From NCBI GenBank assembly GCA_030562195.1, contig JAUJPP010000005.1, forward strand, positions 8,800,826 to 8,864,825: a DNA stretch of 64,000 nucleotides. The letters are read 5' to 3'. Below the pieces are notes generated by a model. The model was not told the DNA's origin. It made no database searches and saw only the letters and a program-made list of their open reading frames with translations. The position numbers and the translations under genes were made by a program. Source of the stretch: Nipponacmea schrenckii. Its lineage: Eukaryota; Mollusca; Gastropoda; Lottiidae. Shown here one piece after another: positions 39,190 to 52,010 of this stretch; the first letter of the stretch is position 1, and every line of letters begins with the position of its first letter.

Positions 39190-39670
39190 TAGACGTATAA
39201 TTAAAGACTTATTCAATTCATTCAGCCAATGAATATGCATTTTTCTCGAAATTTTAAATTTTCGGGTAATCAACTCTTTGACCTATGCAAGAAGAATTAA
39301 TATACAGAACAAAAATATTTTCTACCCTAATAGCTTTGTCACCGTCATTGGATATCAAACACACGGACTATAATTATGACAAACTGTATTAATATGACTG
39401 GATAATGATTTTCTCCTAATCACTTTTACAATAATCATCCGAGTGTAAAATAATTTCATTTTCATTTCAAAGAAAATTTCTAAATTTCTGCTGAGGTATT
39501 TTTAAATTTTGTTGCGGTAATTAAGTCCCTTGCGTTTGACTCCATATTTTAGCAGACGTCATAATTAAAGACATTATTCAATTTCATTCAAGCCAATGAA
39601 ATAATCTGCATATTTTTCTGCGGAAATGTTTTAAATTTTCTGCGGTAATTAAGTAACTCTTTGATTTCGT
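39190..39670. repeat. two diverged direct copies, about 100 bp
   Basis: 'gacgtataattaaagactta' at about 39193 and 'gacgtcataattaaagacat' at about 39556 are both followed by attcattcagccaatgaa-like sequence, a tgcatttttct part and 'ttttaaattttc.gcggtaat'. Confidence 0.6.
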
Positions 39671-39981
39671 TATGTCAAAGACGAAGAAATATTAATTAAC
39701 GACATAACGTAGAATATTAATTAAAAAAACATTAATGACTTGTGATGTTAAGTGATAATGGGTTTTTTTCTATTTCAAAATATTTTAACAATATTGCTTT
39801 TTTGTGTATTTCTTGCAATTTCTGAATTTTGTTTCTCTTTCAAGTCTTTGTTGCTATGCTGTCATTGCTTTTCATTGGGAGTTTTCAATCGTCCCAGCCT
39901 GCAGGAATGTCTCTAAGAAGTTTGGAATTGTCTTTTGAAGTATCACCTTTGATTCCTGTATTTAGGACTTGACCAATCAGG

Positions 39982-40218
39982 CGCCTGTTTCACAAAAACT
40001 TAACCTAGGATGATTTTAGTGTTCCAATGGTCAGATTGGTCAACCACTAAAACCTAAGACCTGGAGCCTGTTTCACGAAAACTTAACTTAGGATGATTTT
40101 AGTGTTCCAATGGTCAGATTGGTCAATCACTAAAATTGAGTTTTTATTAACCAATCAGGTTACTGTATTTTTTAAAATCTTGATTGTATCTTTGTTTAAT
40201 TTGGTTAAACAGGCTCCT
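39982..40218. mobile_element. P3-related foldback MITE
   Basis: The left end 'gcgcctgtttcacaaaaact' is duplicated as 'ggagcctgtttcacgaaaac' at about 40073; the right end is 'ggttaaacaggctcctgg'. The interior has the P3 landmarks gattttagtgttcca and 'gattggtcaatcactaaaat'. Confidence 0.65.
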
Positions 40219-40617
40219 GGATTTTATCTTATTTAAGTTTTTGAAAATACCCTCCCAGGCTTACAACTCCCGGCAAATATTTAAACGTTTCTTTCAAAAT
40301 TATGAAAACATTTAAACCATTAACGTCGTGGAATGATTTAATATTCAGACCTCCCCCCAGGGACTCGGGGTCAAAGGTTAAGTGACAGTCAGGGTTAACA
40401 ATATTTTCCACCTAATTAAGATTAATGACAATGGAAAACATGTCGTTTTTTAAAAATATTAGTGTTAATGGCTTTCTTCCGTCATTCATCATCTCGCGAA
40501 TTTTCATGTTCGTTCCACAGAGTTTTATAAATTACAAGAATTGAACCATTGTATGATGGGTAATGTTTTAATGTAATATGCTGGATGACATTTCTCAAAA
40601 TATTAGGTATCTGTTGT

Positions 40618-40672
40618 TAATAGCCCATTAGGTGCAGAAGAGTAGGACGTAAAACTTCATTTCATATCATTT
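40618..40672 (+). mobile_element. SINE-B tail fragment
   Basis: 'tagcccattaggtgcagaag', then taggacgtaaaacttcattt. Confidence 0.6.
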
Positions 40673-41735
40673 CAAAATATAGCGTGTTTTTTACAGAATC
40701 AACAAATTTGTAAAGGAATTGAACATTGTAAGATTGTTGATGTTTTTAGGAAATATTTTGATGTTTTTCTGGTTACAACCTGGGTGACATTTCTCCAAAA
40801 AATATCGTGTTTTTTTAGTGGATTCTGTAAAAACTTTGTAAGAATCAAATACTTTTTAACACTGTAAATTTTGACATTTTTTTGTTTGCACATGCAACCT
40901 TGAAATTTTACTTTTAATTCAGAAATATGGCGGAAAAATACTTAAATAATACCTGCAATATGATCAGAAATCCGAAAAATCTAAAAATTGAAATAGTAAA
41001 CCTTGTAAATCAAGATGTCTGGCCCAAATCAGATCTAATGTTTCTAGAAAATGGTTTTCACGGAATCGACAAAAGACAGCATGATCTTGATTTATGGTAC
41101 CCCTACCAGCACTTACGGCATTATGAAGAGAGCTGGGAGACGGCCGACTAGACAACACACTGGGATAATGGGACGATTATTTTTTAATCATATTCATACA
41201 AAAAACACCCCACTGTCCTAACCCAGATGTTTTTACCTCGTGTTTTTGATTTATTTGTATTTATCTGAGGAAGAATTTGCTGCGGAATGTCATCACTGCG
41301 GAATGTCATCACCAGACGGCCATTTTTCTTCAGAGTCAAAATCCCAAAGGTCATAAATTTGTTATCTACTAAATTTATCTCCGAACATACGATTAACATA
41401 TTGAGGTGGGTTTTTGTTTTTACGTTAAATATCGTATAAGATCTATTTGTGTAATTCGACACACAGTAAAAAGATATTCGGCTCTTTCTAACCTTTTATA
41501 ATACAATGTAGAACAAGAAAAATGGCTTGTCAGTAAAAACAAAGTGCACTTGTTGAAGCTACCAACATTCATTGACATTTAACATTAATTCATACCAAAC
41601 TTTAAACATGGACTTTTCAAATGTTATTTCATCAAATCAATGAAGTACAGAAATAAAGGTTATATAACACTTTTAAAATTTTATTAGCCTGATGTAGGAG
41701 TCCATTTTCATTTTATTTACCCTATGAAGTATAAT

Positions 41736-42058
41736 TTAAATGAATGGAGTTTTACATCTTACTTTTCTTGACTTGATTGAGTAGAAAATGTGCAATGCCA
41801 TACAGTGTGCAATTGGGGTAACAGTGTCAGGTCAATGGCATTTGCTAACCTTTTTTTTGCAATTTCAATTGTTGAGAGATCGTAAACATGCAAAGCTTAC
41901 AGATCACTGGGTCATAGGTCATGTTGGCCTTCATGTTCTGTATTACAAATGGGGTTGACCAATCTGAAGGTATCATCTCGCCCTATGCGGAGGTTGAACC
42001 CTGGAGTAAAAAGGTAAGCAAGCGAGCAAACATCCAACTCACTGAGCCACTACATCTT
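41736..42058 (-). mobile_element. SINE-B, most complete copy with tRNA-like head
   Basis: The tail gaatggagttttacatctta is at the low-coordinate end, and the body includes gccatacagtgtgcaattgg and 'catgcaaagcttacagatca'. The tRNA-like head has a B box (inverse of ggttgaacc, 41992-42000) and an A box (inverse of catccaactcactgagcca, 42031-42049). This copy is what shows that SINE-B is tRNA-derived. Confidence 0.75.
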
Positions 42059-43054
42059 CTAAGGACTAGAATGAAGCTTATCAGCTGACAAATTTAAAAA
42101 TTCAATGACAAAATCCCTTTAATTTTCAAACAATGCTACTTAACCATCAATCAAGGGGACAATTTACATTTTTTTGAAGCGTCAACAAGGTAACTTAAGG
42201 CCAATTGAGATCAAAATAAGTTTCAAGAGTCTGTTGGCCAAGTGGACCAAGTATTATGGTTAATTTTCTAACGAACTTTTTTATTAGATTCCTAGACCGA
42301 GTAACGAATGTATAACACGTGCTTACATCCTTGAACGCCGACACTAGATGAAAATCAGAGCTCTTTAACAAAACACTGTCGAAGTTAAGAAAGGTCAAGT
42401 TCTATTGTCCAAGTTTAATCTTTTAAGCGATGACTTAATTTTGATTAAAAAAATCAATTTTTTCAGAGATCATTTAAGGCTTTAAGTCTTAGTAAAACAA
42501 ATTCATGTACACGAATATATTTCATAAACATCGTCCTTTTGTCCAGAACCTTTCGCAAAATAAATCTGCCATTCATACAAAAATGAAGTCTGCATCTTTA
42601 CGAGTAAAAAAACAATTTAGTCACGTGACCAGAATGAAGTGTTCCATTTGACCGCACTTGACAATAACGTCAGGCAAATGCGATAAAAAAAAATGCAATG
42701 ACAAATTAATGAAAGGGGAATTGTAACAAGTAATTGAAGCAGTATGCTGGCGAAACTGTACAATATGGGATGCATGATGTCCTTTGTGTTGCCAGATTAA
42801 TAGAATAAATTGACAGCAAATGTGACAGTGGACTGGTGAGAAGAAAGGACCAAACGTCCGTCAGAGTGACCAAGGGGAGGGTCAATAGTACATTATTTAC
42901 ACAGGATTTATCTGCCGTTTCCCAGGGTCTTGAACAATACGTGTAAAAACACCACTTGAGAAAAATGTTTCACGCAGTCTGAATAATAGGTCGTTAAGAA
43001 AAGTGGGAGGGGATAAGATCAAAAGATTTTAGTGTTTAGAGAAAATAATGATGA

Positions 43055-43375
43055 TGTTATTGATTGAATGAATGAATGAGTGAGTGAGTGAATGAATAAA
43101 TGAATGAATGGCATTTTATGCCGTCTGCTACCTAAGCTTGAGCTTTAAAACAATTAGCCTGTACAGGTTTGTCATTGTCATAGATGCAAAGAATGAATAA
43201 ATGAATGAATGTATGTATGAGTAAATGAATAAATGAATGGCATTTTGTGCCGTCTGCTCTACCTAAGTTTTAGCTTTAAGATAATTAGCCTGTACAAACA
43301 TCAGGTTTGTAATTGTCATTGATACAAAGAATGAATGAACAAATGATTCGCCAAAAAATGGCAGACGTCTAAACA
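43055..43375. repeat. (gaat)n-rich repeat with ggcatttt(a/g)tgccgtctgct units
   Basis: gaatgaatgagtgagtgagt runs are followed by 'ggcattttatgccgtctgct' (about 43110) and 'ggcattttgtgccgtctgct' (about 43240). The unit is about 130 bp, with aattagcctgtaca and tttgtcattgtca inside. Confidence 0.75.
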
Positions 43376-43667
43376 CTTGAAGTAAGAAACAAAGTTTAAT
43401 TCAACACAAAAACAAGTGGAACTGACAAGATAAATACAGAATCTGATAAACCAGACCTAGTAGATTGGCTAAATGGTGATTTCTTGTAGAAGGCTGGTTT
43501 GTGGTAGTATATACAACTCAGCCATCTGGCTTGACTGTAACTTAGTTATGATGTAAAGATTAAACAAAAAAAATAAAGACAACAGTTAAGTTCATAGATA
43601 CTACTGACTATAGTCGAGTCTTCCACCAGCATTCTTGGTTATCAGAGAGAAAGAAACAACTATATTC

Positions 43668-44045
43668 TACAAGGATAACAACTTAGGTTCACAAGGATCC
43701 TTTCTACCAGTTGGTCTTGCAATCCTCTTGGCAATGATTATACAAGGATAACAACTTGGGTTCACAAGGATCCTTTGTGAACTTCTTGGTAATGATTTTA
43801 CAAGGATAACAACTTAGGTTCACAAGGATCCTTTCTACCAGCTGGTCCTTGGCCAAACCTCTTGGTAATGATTATACAAGGATACCAACTTAAGTTCACA
43901 AGGATACTTTCTACCAGCTGGTCCTTGTCCAAACCTCTTGGTAATGATTATACAAGGATTACACCGTAGGCTCACAAGGATACTTTCGACCAGCTGGTCA
44001 TTGGCCAAACTATTAGCAATAATCATAAGGATAACAATTTCAGTC
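43668..44045 (-). repeat. SINE-A tail amplified in tandem
   Basis: 'acaaggataacaactta' starts at 43669, 43742, 43800, 43875 and 43952, with a last relic at about 44026. Most units carry ggatcctttctaccagctgg and caaacctcttggtaatgatt. This is a second, independent tail array in the opposite orientation to 6505-6890. Confidence 0.85.
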
Positions 44046-45181
44046 TTAAGAATGTGTCTACAAGCTTGTCCATAATTTCACAGCTTAGTGATCCTGACTA
44101 CCATCTGTCCCATGCCTATTGTCAAAATTTATTGAACATTTATTAAAAAGGATTGCTTCAAATTTTGTGAGTGTAGTCAACACATCTCAAATTGTACTAA
44201 AATCATGTTGGCCAACTCAATTCACAAAGGCTGGCTTGCTGGTATTTACGATTTAACCATATGGCCCCGAACTCAATTATGACGTAATAAAAATGGTTCT
44301 AAATGTTCTGTCATCTAATATGACCTTTTTCGGCATTTGCAGAAATAAAAGATGGAATACAAATTGATGAAATATTCACAAAGTTAACATTTCCAAATTT
44401 ATATCATCAAATATTTATGAGGATTATGGTAGAAAATGTCCGTGCAGTATGCATACCATCTGCTCCTCGCAGCATCTTTAATTCTGGACCAAAGTACAAC
44501 TGGATTAAGTTTCAAATGTCATGTGACCAATGTCAAAGGTTAAGACCTAAATGCAGGGTCAAAGGTTACTAAGACTCAAATGCATGGAGGACCAGATAAC
44601 TTTGAAAATGTATTCCTTGTTTTTCCAAGGCTATTGGGTCGGGTCTTGCTCACAATCAAATCAGATGTCTCCGTTGAGGGTAAACGATTGGATTTATTTG
44701 AGATGCATTAGCCATGAAAGTTTACCTCATTGAACACTGAGTGTGGTGTGATTGAAACAGTCTCATTTACCCTGAACTTCAAGCATATGATGTCAACATC
44801 AAGTGACATCGCTTGGCAACAACCTTCCCGATCTCTTTGTTGTATATAACATATTAAGATACCCAGAACTAAGGCTTAAGTCTTGTCAATATTTCTCAAG
44901 TTGATGATGCAGTTCCAACACACCAAGCAAAAGCCAAAATCCAACAACAGACACATTAACAAAAGAGCAACAGATGAATGTGTTTCAGCTGCCATACGGA
45001 CCATGTCAAAGGTCAAGATATAAATGGAGTAAAGATCAACTTGCTTTGATGTCGTTTTGTTAAAATGTCTTTAATTAAAAACCAATCAACTAAATGATAG
45101 CAATTATAAATTATCTTTCACAAAGAACTTCAGTTTTAATTCTAAAATCAAAGAATAATTGTGTAGAATATTGTTTTTTGT

Positions 45182-45415
45182 GATAAATCATCTTCACTCA
45201 TTACTCCAGTCCACCCAGCTGTAAATTGGTCAAGGATAATCCAGAAAAGATCAATGCCAAAAGGTTTGGCCAAGGAACAGCTGGTAGAAAGGATCTTTAA
45301 CTGTCAATCTAAGTTTTTATCCTTGTAAGATCAATGTCAAGAGGTTTGCCCAAAGACCAGCTTGTAGAAAGGCTCTTTAACTGTGAACCTTAGTTGTTAT
45401 CCTTGTAAAATATAG
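45182..45415 (+). mobile_element. SINE-A, headless, tail dimer
   Basis: Central part 'cattactccagtccacccag', then two consecutive tails (gccaaaaggtttggccaagg; gtcaagaggtttgcccaaag) ending gttatccttgtaaaatat. Confidence 0.8.
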
Positions 45416-45584
45416 TGGTTTGTTTCTTTCGAATACTAATTACGAAGTCCATCTTTAAAGGTATCTGCCATACTTTAAGATATCTACTGGTAACTTACTG
45501 AGCCACCATGGCTCCCCTGTTTCAATATTGAAGTATACTGAATTGTCATTCAGAGACCACATTCTCGAAGAATTAACTAAGAAA

Positions 45585-45715
45585 ATATCCAGATTTGAAG
45601 AAATACAGTCACATACTTGTATCATAAAACTAAATTTTAATTGATATTAGTGATTGACCAATAAAATGACTTGAACACTAAAATCATTGTCAGTTAAGTT
45701 TTCATGAATAAGAGC
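45585..45715. mobile_element. P3 MITE fragment, inverse
   Basis: 'agtgattgaccaataaaatg', 'gaacactaaaatcattgtca', 'gttaagttttcatgaataag'. Confidence 0.55.
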
Positions 45716-46229
45716 CTAGGGCAAATATCATAAAACAGCCACAATTCAAGAAATCCAAAAACCAAAGCCAATGGCTACCGATGAGATATTTAAACTGTAT
45801 TTAAGTATCAACGTTTTAAAACAGCTATCAAAAATATCAGGCCATTAATTATCCATATAACTTCCATAAACCAGTAGAAAATATAAGACGGAGGTTCAGA
45901 TAGTATTTCCGCGTGGTTGAACACCAGTCAAGTCTAACGTCTATAAATTTTATGAATGATTTAGCCTCCCATTGGGATATCAGTAAGATATAGGGCCTAT
46001 AACTACTAGCTTAAACTAGCTTTACCTGTATCGTTATCAAGGGGGGTAATACTACCGAGTTTATCAAAACCGAAAGTGCTGGCCATGACAACATAATTTC
46101 CTTTAAAACCTTTATGAAGAGAAGATATATGTTTATCATTATAAGGGATAATATTTAAGTGGGTTATGAAAGCAATATTGCATTGCGTTATTAAGATAAG
46201 GTTTTGAAAATACTTTCTAATAGAGGAAA

Positions 46230-46625
46230 GGTTTTCACAATTTATTTATTCATCTATTCATATTTTCTTTCATTCATTCTGTTATTATTTATTCATTTAA
46301 TCATGTGCTCTTTCGTTCGTTCAAGTCAGTCATTCCTTAATTCGTTCTGTTACCATTCCTTATTCTGTTCATTCCTTCATTCACTCTGTTACCATTCATT
46401 CATTCATTTATCCTTTCATTCTGTTATCATTCCTTCCTTATTCGGTTCATCTATTCTGTCATTCTGTTATCATTCATTCTGTTACCATTCATTCTGTTAT
46501 CATTCATTCTGTTATCATTCATTCTGTTACCATTCATTCCTTCTTTTGTTCATTCGTTCAGTTCATTCAAGTCCGTCCCCATTCTTTGATTCATTCACTC
46601 GCTCCTGTAGTCATTCATACAGTAG
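46230..46625. repeat. (cattctgtta/c)n low-complexity tract
   Basis: A pyrimidine-rich run of cattcattctgtta(t/c)c units and (attc)n. It opens a 155-codon frame rich in Ser, Phe, Tyr and His; this is a composition effect, not a gene. Confidence 0.85.
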
Positions 46626-46814
46626 TACAATAATAAGACTGGTAAATTACTCTATAATTAGTCTAGTATAATATGTAATCAGGGTTATCAAGTTACTAAT
46701 AGACTAGGTCAACAGGTTCATAGGCTGTTTATAATCACCATTACACTGGTCTGTAATTCTTTAAATATAGATATACACGTAATGACATTACTACATAGCC
46801 ACTAGTAACACAAT

Positions 46815-47262
46815 GTACAGGGACCTTATTCTTCGAAACTTAACTTAAGATGATTTTAGTGTTCCAGTCATCTGGGACCTTATTCTTGAAACTTAACTTA
46901 AGATGATTTTAGTGTTCCAGTCATCTGGGACCTTATTCTTGAAAACTTAACTTAAGATGATTTTAGTGTTCCACTCATCTGAGAACTTATTCTTGATAAC
47001 TTAACTTAAGATGATTTTAGTGTTCCAGTCATCTGATTGGTCAATCACTTTTAAAAATCAATTTAAAATTTTATTTTGTATCCAATCATGGGCCTTGTTC
47101 TTCAAATCTCAACTTAAGATGATTTTAGTGTTCCAGTCATCTGATTGGTCAATCACTAAAATCATTTTAAATTTGATTATATTATCTCATCAGATGGGCC
47201 CTTTTTTTTAAAAATTAAAAATTTTATTTTTCAAAATTTTTTTCGAGAATAAGGTTCCAGAG
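46815..47262. mobile_element. P3 MITE with left end amplified (53-55-bp unit)
   Basis: 'gggaccttattcttgaaact' starts at about 46819, 46874, 46927 and (altered) 46980, each with taacttaagatgattttagt. The normal P3 interior 'cagtcatctgattggtcaat' and the right end 'gagaataaggttcc' follow. The left terminus was amplified in place. Confidence 0.8.
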
Positions 47263-47544
47263 AACAATACATATGAAATCCAAAAGCAACATCGTAAGTT
47301 AAAGTGAACTCTCAAAAAGGAATTCTACGAAGAAGAAACTTGACAAATCAACATTATATATTGGACGAACGAATTCTCCAAAATGGCTGACAATAAGGAG
47401 TTTTTAGTTATTTAACAACACCGCTGTCACGTACAGGTCGATGTGTGGAGAGAGTTATAAAGAAAACTTCTCACCCAGGTGATAAAAGCTCTAGGATGAG
47501 GCAATATAAATATTTAATCAAAAATGTCTACCAAATAAATGTTG

Positions 47545-48010
47545 AGGTGTTGAAGCAGAAGACATTTGTCGGCCATTTTGTTTCATTACAACCTTTTTTA
47601 AACACCTTAAAATGGTGAGAAAGCCATTCTGCAAACACATAATATTTATTTGGTTATTTCTTCAAGCAGAAAGCTATTGTCATTCATTTTTGTTCTATCA
47701 CAATTTTTTAGGACACCATTTTTATTGATAACACATCAAAATTCCAGAAGTCAGCATTTATTTGGTAGGTTCTTCATGCAGAAAACAATTCTTGGCCATT
47801 TTGAATTCATGACAACTTCTTCGAGCACCAAGAGACTTGCTTCACAAGTTGTCAAATGTAACCAAATTTGTTTATTTCTTCAAGCAGAAGACCATTGTCA
47901 GCCATTTTGTTTGTCACAATTTTCTTTAACAGCTTTACCGAAAAAGAAAATATTCAGATTTTCAAAGTGATAAAATAAAAGTCATATCTTTTGAAGCAGA
48001 AGTGACACCT
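47545..48010. repeat. about 110-bp diverged tandem repeat
   Basis: 'tatttcttcaagcagaa' and 'ttg(t/g)c.gccattttgtttc' recur with gcagaa at 47555, 47666, 47778, 47884 and 47995. Confidence 0.65.
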
Positions 48011-48129
48011 TACATCATCAAAAGAAGTTGTAAGTGGGAATCGAAATTGTCAGTCTTCTGTTCTGCATTGTACTGTCCACCATTTTGTTTTTGGGAACTG
48101 AGTTTTACACCCAACTGGTCTAGAAATCC

Positions 48130-48335
48130 AGAAATGAATGGAGTTTTACATCCTACTCTTCTGCACCTTATGGGCTAATGAAGACTGAACTAATAATCAA
48201 ATGAAATGAATGGAGTTTTACATCCTTCTCTTCTACACCTAATGGGCTAATGAAGACTGAACTAATAATCAAATGAAATGAATGGAGTTTTACATCCTAC
48301 TCTTCTGCACCTAATGGGCTAATGAAGACGGATAG
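48130..48335 (-). mobile_element. SINE-B tail end, three tandem copies
   Basis: gaatggagttttacatccta or ...ccttc, with cttctgcacctaatgggcta and atgaagactgaactaataat, three times at a period of about 77 bp. Confidence 0.8.
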
Positions 48336-49074
48336 AAACCCAAACCTTTAAAAAGAAATATTTGATGTTGAGAACAGGTTCCGTAATTTGTACTAACTTA
48401 ACGCCAATTTAACCCACAACTTTTTCCAGTCTGAATCTGAAAATTCTACATTTCGTAGCCAATGAAATTAACCTTGTTAAAAATACAACTGACTGTGTCA
48501 ATCTACGTTTAAATTTCACATCTGCCTTGAATTTCAATAAGCTTGACATTTTCGTGCATTTAAATCTAATCAGTAAAAAGTGTGTTTCTGATTTTCGGAA
48601 CGTCTGCATGTTTTTATTAATCAAAATTGAAATTCTTTCATGTGATTTTTTTGACCCGATACTTTCAAATTTTTGAAAATGAAAATTAAATATTTTCATG
48701 TGCGTTTTCTAATCGAAAAACATAGCATATGGTCGTGAAAAAAAATAGGCAATTAAAAATTCAGAATTATTTTTCGCGTTCTCTTATTTCAAATCGACTG
48801 ACATATCAGCGCTGCATAAACAATCAAAACCTTCATCAGGCTCATTAAACGGAAAAAATCTCGTTGAATTTCTATGAGAATATTTTGAAATAGAAGGAAC
48901 GCTTGTTGAAAGAAAACTGAGAGTTTTTAATCGTCAGAGTCAAAAGATTTGCCGTGAGCTGACACTTGAAATATCAGAAAACTGATTTGTTACGAAGCTA
49001 AATGAATCTTCTCTTTCAGAAAATAAAAGTGTTATACGCAATTTATTTGTGGAGATAAATTCCAGAGTTAAAAT

Positions 49075-49190
49075 ACACTAATCTGATTGGATAACCAAAC
49101 TAAGTTTGTAATCTATATTAGTGATTGACCAATCAGATGACTGGAATACTAAAATCGTTTTAGGGAAAAATGAGTTTAAAGTCCTAAACT
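49075..49190. mobile_element. P3 MITE fragment, inverse
   Basis: 'tctgattggataaccaaact', 'agtgattgaccaatcagatg', 'actggaatactaaaatcgtt'. Confidence 0.6.
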
Positions 49191-49204
49191 ATTGCTCTAG
49201 TATG

Positions 49205-49308
49205 CTTATGCCGCTTTCCTTTCAAAATGTCCCACATTGCATTGCTCTTCTTCATTAGCTCATAAGGTGGAGAAGCCTAAGACGTAAAACTCCATTCATT
49301 TACTTTTT
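49205..49308 (+). mobile_element. SINE-B tail fragment
   Basis: 'cattgcattgctcttcttca', 'ggtggagaagcctaagacgt', 'aaaactccattcatttac'. Confidence 0.55.
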
Positions 49309-49320
49309 TTCATCTCTTGA

Positions 49321-49563
49321 TCAGATACATGAAGATGGGCAAGAAAGAATTGCCGCCTGATGACCACCATGACAGTTAAAACAGTTTTTTGATGTACCCA
49401 AGTAATATTTGTTTGGTCTATGTTTCCAGTATTTTCTGTTTATATAAATGGTGAACCAGCATCTTAAATTACTGATTTTTCTACCATTACAAATGTTACA
49501 GGCATTATTTGGGTGAACATTCTGTGGTATTGCTACCAGATGTGAACTTGGAAGACATTTCAA
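49321..49563 (-). pseudogene. possible zinc-knuckle relic of a retroelement
   Basis: An 80-codon frame with three cysteine pairs: CNIC, a lone C in LRCW, CFNCHGGHQAAILSCPSSC. The last run resembles the C-x2-C-x3-H-x6-C form seen at the end of gag-like proteins of non-LTR elements (C-NC-G-H-A-..-C-P). A stop lies a short way upstream in frame and no reverse transcriptase follows, so at best it is a fragment. It could also be chance. The adjoining DNA is not otherwise repetitive in this window. Confidence 0.25.
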
Positions 49564-49754
49564 TTCTGTTCATTTCGTGCCGTACCAATTATATTCCTCA
49601 AATAAAGTGCTAAAGAATTCCTGCCATTTTGCAAATTGTTTTTATAAGACGTATATGTACTGAACTTGAAAAGAATTTTGTGAGAAAAAAAGCTGAAAAA
49701 TACCATGAATGCATGTACGAGAATTTTTTATCATTCTTTAATCTTAATTCATTT

Positions 49755-49850
49755 CAGACTTAAGTATCAATAATCTGATTGGTTGATAATGTCACAGCAA
49801 CCAATCAAAGTGCAAGAGATTTTATTTGTTATCAGTCTTAAGGTTAAAGA
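49755..49850. repeat. foldback segment, copy 1
   Basis: 'acttaagtatcaataatctg', 'attggttgataatgtcacag', 'caaccaatcaaagtgcaaga'. An inverted relative lies at 51560-51635. Confidence 0.6.
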
Positions 49851-50529
49851 CCATTCCAAAAGTTAAATTCAGCCACAACCAAACTAAGCGTATGCTCCAG
49901 TCGTAAACAACCATAGACCAAGTAAGTTTATATAACTAAACAACAGATTTACTCGAGAGTCTTTCAAGCTATATCATAATCCTTCCTAATCTTTCTTATA
50001 ATCTAAATCTGATTGGACGATTCTTATTTCATAGCTAACGTCTGACCAGAGATCGTTCAAACCATAGCTTTTTCAGGCCAGTCTTTCAGACTGTGTCGTA
50101 ATTCTCTTTATACGTCTGCTCTAGTCTACTGCCGTCTGCTACAAAACAAATAATTACCTAACATTAATAGAGAGATTTGTAAAGTAAATTACTTGATTCC
50201 TTACAATTTACCCCTGACTGCCTCCATCACCAATAAAACCTAAAAATAACAGACAAGCCGTCAAATTCCTGAAATTTTGCAGCTACGAATTTAATGATCC
50301 TACTACAAATTCCCCCTAAAAAAACATGGAGTATTAAACACACCACCAAATTCGAGAAACGTTACTGCTACAAACTTAATGATCCTGGTACAGATTTCCC
50401 GCCGCAAAATCATGGCGTATCAAATATACTTTGTGAACATCCTTACACAATTTCCTTCCTGATCACTACTTTTATCGGAAAGTTTGACTTGAACTTGTCA
50501 ATCTTCGCAAAACATTCCTGACAGTTCAA

Positions 50530-51085
50530 TATCGATAAAACACAGCCTCGCAGACACAATGATTTTTTAATTTGCAATGGAGCAAAATTCTGATTATAAC
50601 TCAGCCATAATAGAGAGCTCAAAACTTACTCACAAAAGGCAATGGTGGAGGAAAATATCGTTATATTCTCTGCAAAGTATTTCTGACCGTCTGCCATCGC
50701 TAAAATACAGTCTCGCAGACACAAAGATTCTTTCACTTATTTGTTCAACTGATTTCAACTTGCCCAAAAAAGTTGGCTCTGAACTTACTAACACTGAAGG
50801 CACTGGCGGTGGCAGATTATAGTCGTAACTCTGCATAATATTTGTAACCGTCTGCCATCGCTAAAACACAGTCTCGCAGACACAAAGATTCTTTCAATTA
50901 TTTGTTCAACTGATTTTAACTTGCCCAAAAAAGCTGGCTCTGAACTTACTAACACTGAAGGCACTGGCGGTGGCAGATACAGTCGTAATACTCGACCTAA
51001 ACTTGACAAACTCTGCATAATATTTGTGACCGTCTGCCATTGATAAAACAGAGTATTGCAGACACAATGATTTTTCAATTTTCAA
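50530..51085. repeat. tandem repeat, 161-182-bp unit
   Basis: 'tctcgcagacacaaagattc' and relatives at about 50546, 50711, 50872 and 51054. The middle copies share cttgcccaaaaaag(t/c)tggctct, acactgaaggcactggcggt and accgtctgccat(c/t)g. The overlapping open frames on both strands are by-products of the repeat. Confidence 0.85.
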
Positions 51086-51559
51086 CGGAGGAAAAGATTT
51101 GGAATCATGTTGAGACATTGATTGATTTGTAATCTATTGCCGTGGTAATCTACTGACAAGATCAGAACATTGTCAGTTTACTCTGATGATGGAAAAATTG
51201 TATGACTTTGGATGTGGTTAGGGGGTGATGAAGAAGGGAGGGAGGGAGAGGACTTGGGTTAGGCTAGTTTAATGGTGCATGTCAGAGGGGGGAAAGGGCT
51301 TAGGCAGTGGTTATCGTCAAGACAAGACTTATATTGGCAATTTATGTGATGGTGACGCAAAATACGATAATGGGAGGGGAGGGGCTTTCACAGAAAGAGA
51401 AAGATGACAATGTATTTGGGGTGAATGGGGATGGGGACAATTAATTTACAATCGATTGACCAGACATGAAAATTACCTGAAGGGTGATAAACAAGAAGTT
51501 TGGGCATTTCGTGTTATTGGGAGAATCGCATCGATCATATGCACTCGTTGAGCGAGGTG

Positions 51560-51635
51560 ATACCTGCACTTTCATTGGTTGCTGTGACATTATCAACCAA
51601 TCAGATAAGTCAATACTTAAGTCTGAAATCAGCGT
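51560..51635. repeat. foldback segment, copy 2, inverted
   Basis: 'cactttcattggttgctgtg', 'acattatcaaccaatcagat', 'caatacttaagtctga': the inverse of the segment at 49755-49850. Confidence 0.6.
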
Positions 51636-51887
51636 TTCTAGATAGATCATAGAACAACTTGCCTAGCTCAAGTACACCAAACACTCATGTGTACTTTCCT
51701 TTTGTCTATCTCAATATAGATTTAATAGAGGCAGAAGGAAGCTTGATGAAAGAAAACGACCCAGGAGAATAAATGAGTTAGTTAATTGAAACTATTTTAA
51801 TATAATTGATTTCTATGGACTGTATACCAGTCCTAATTAACTTAATTTAACTAATTATATTAATTGTTATAGACTGTTAATGTCTAT

Positions 51888-52010
51888 TGTCTTTGTCAAC
51901 ATGGAATCTTTTTGAGAGTTCCAGGCAGTTGAATTGGATATATTTGTCTACATGGAATCTTTTTGAGAGTTCCAGGCAGTTGAATTGGATATATTTGTCT
52001 AGCATGATTC
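51888..52010. repeat. two-copy 58-bp repeat
   Basis: 'catggaatctttttgagagt', 'tccaggcagttgaattggat', 'atatttgtct', twice in a row, nearly identical. Confidence 0.9.

Noticed and set aside
40927..41151. A 74-codon plus-strand frame starting MAEKYLNN
   Set aside because: The start context is fair and the 3' part is locally GC-richer, but there is no known motif and an equally long frame runs on the other strand.
46204..46671. A 155-codon frame, the second longest in the window
   Set aside because: It is the translation of a (cattctgtta)n/(attc)n low-complexity tract.
50577..51118. Several overlapping frames on both strands with repeated 'PPPVPSVLVSSEP'
   Set aside because: They are by-products of the 161-182-bp tandem repeat; frames differ between copies.
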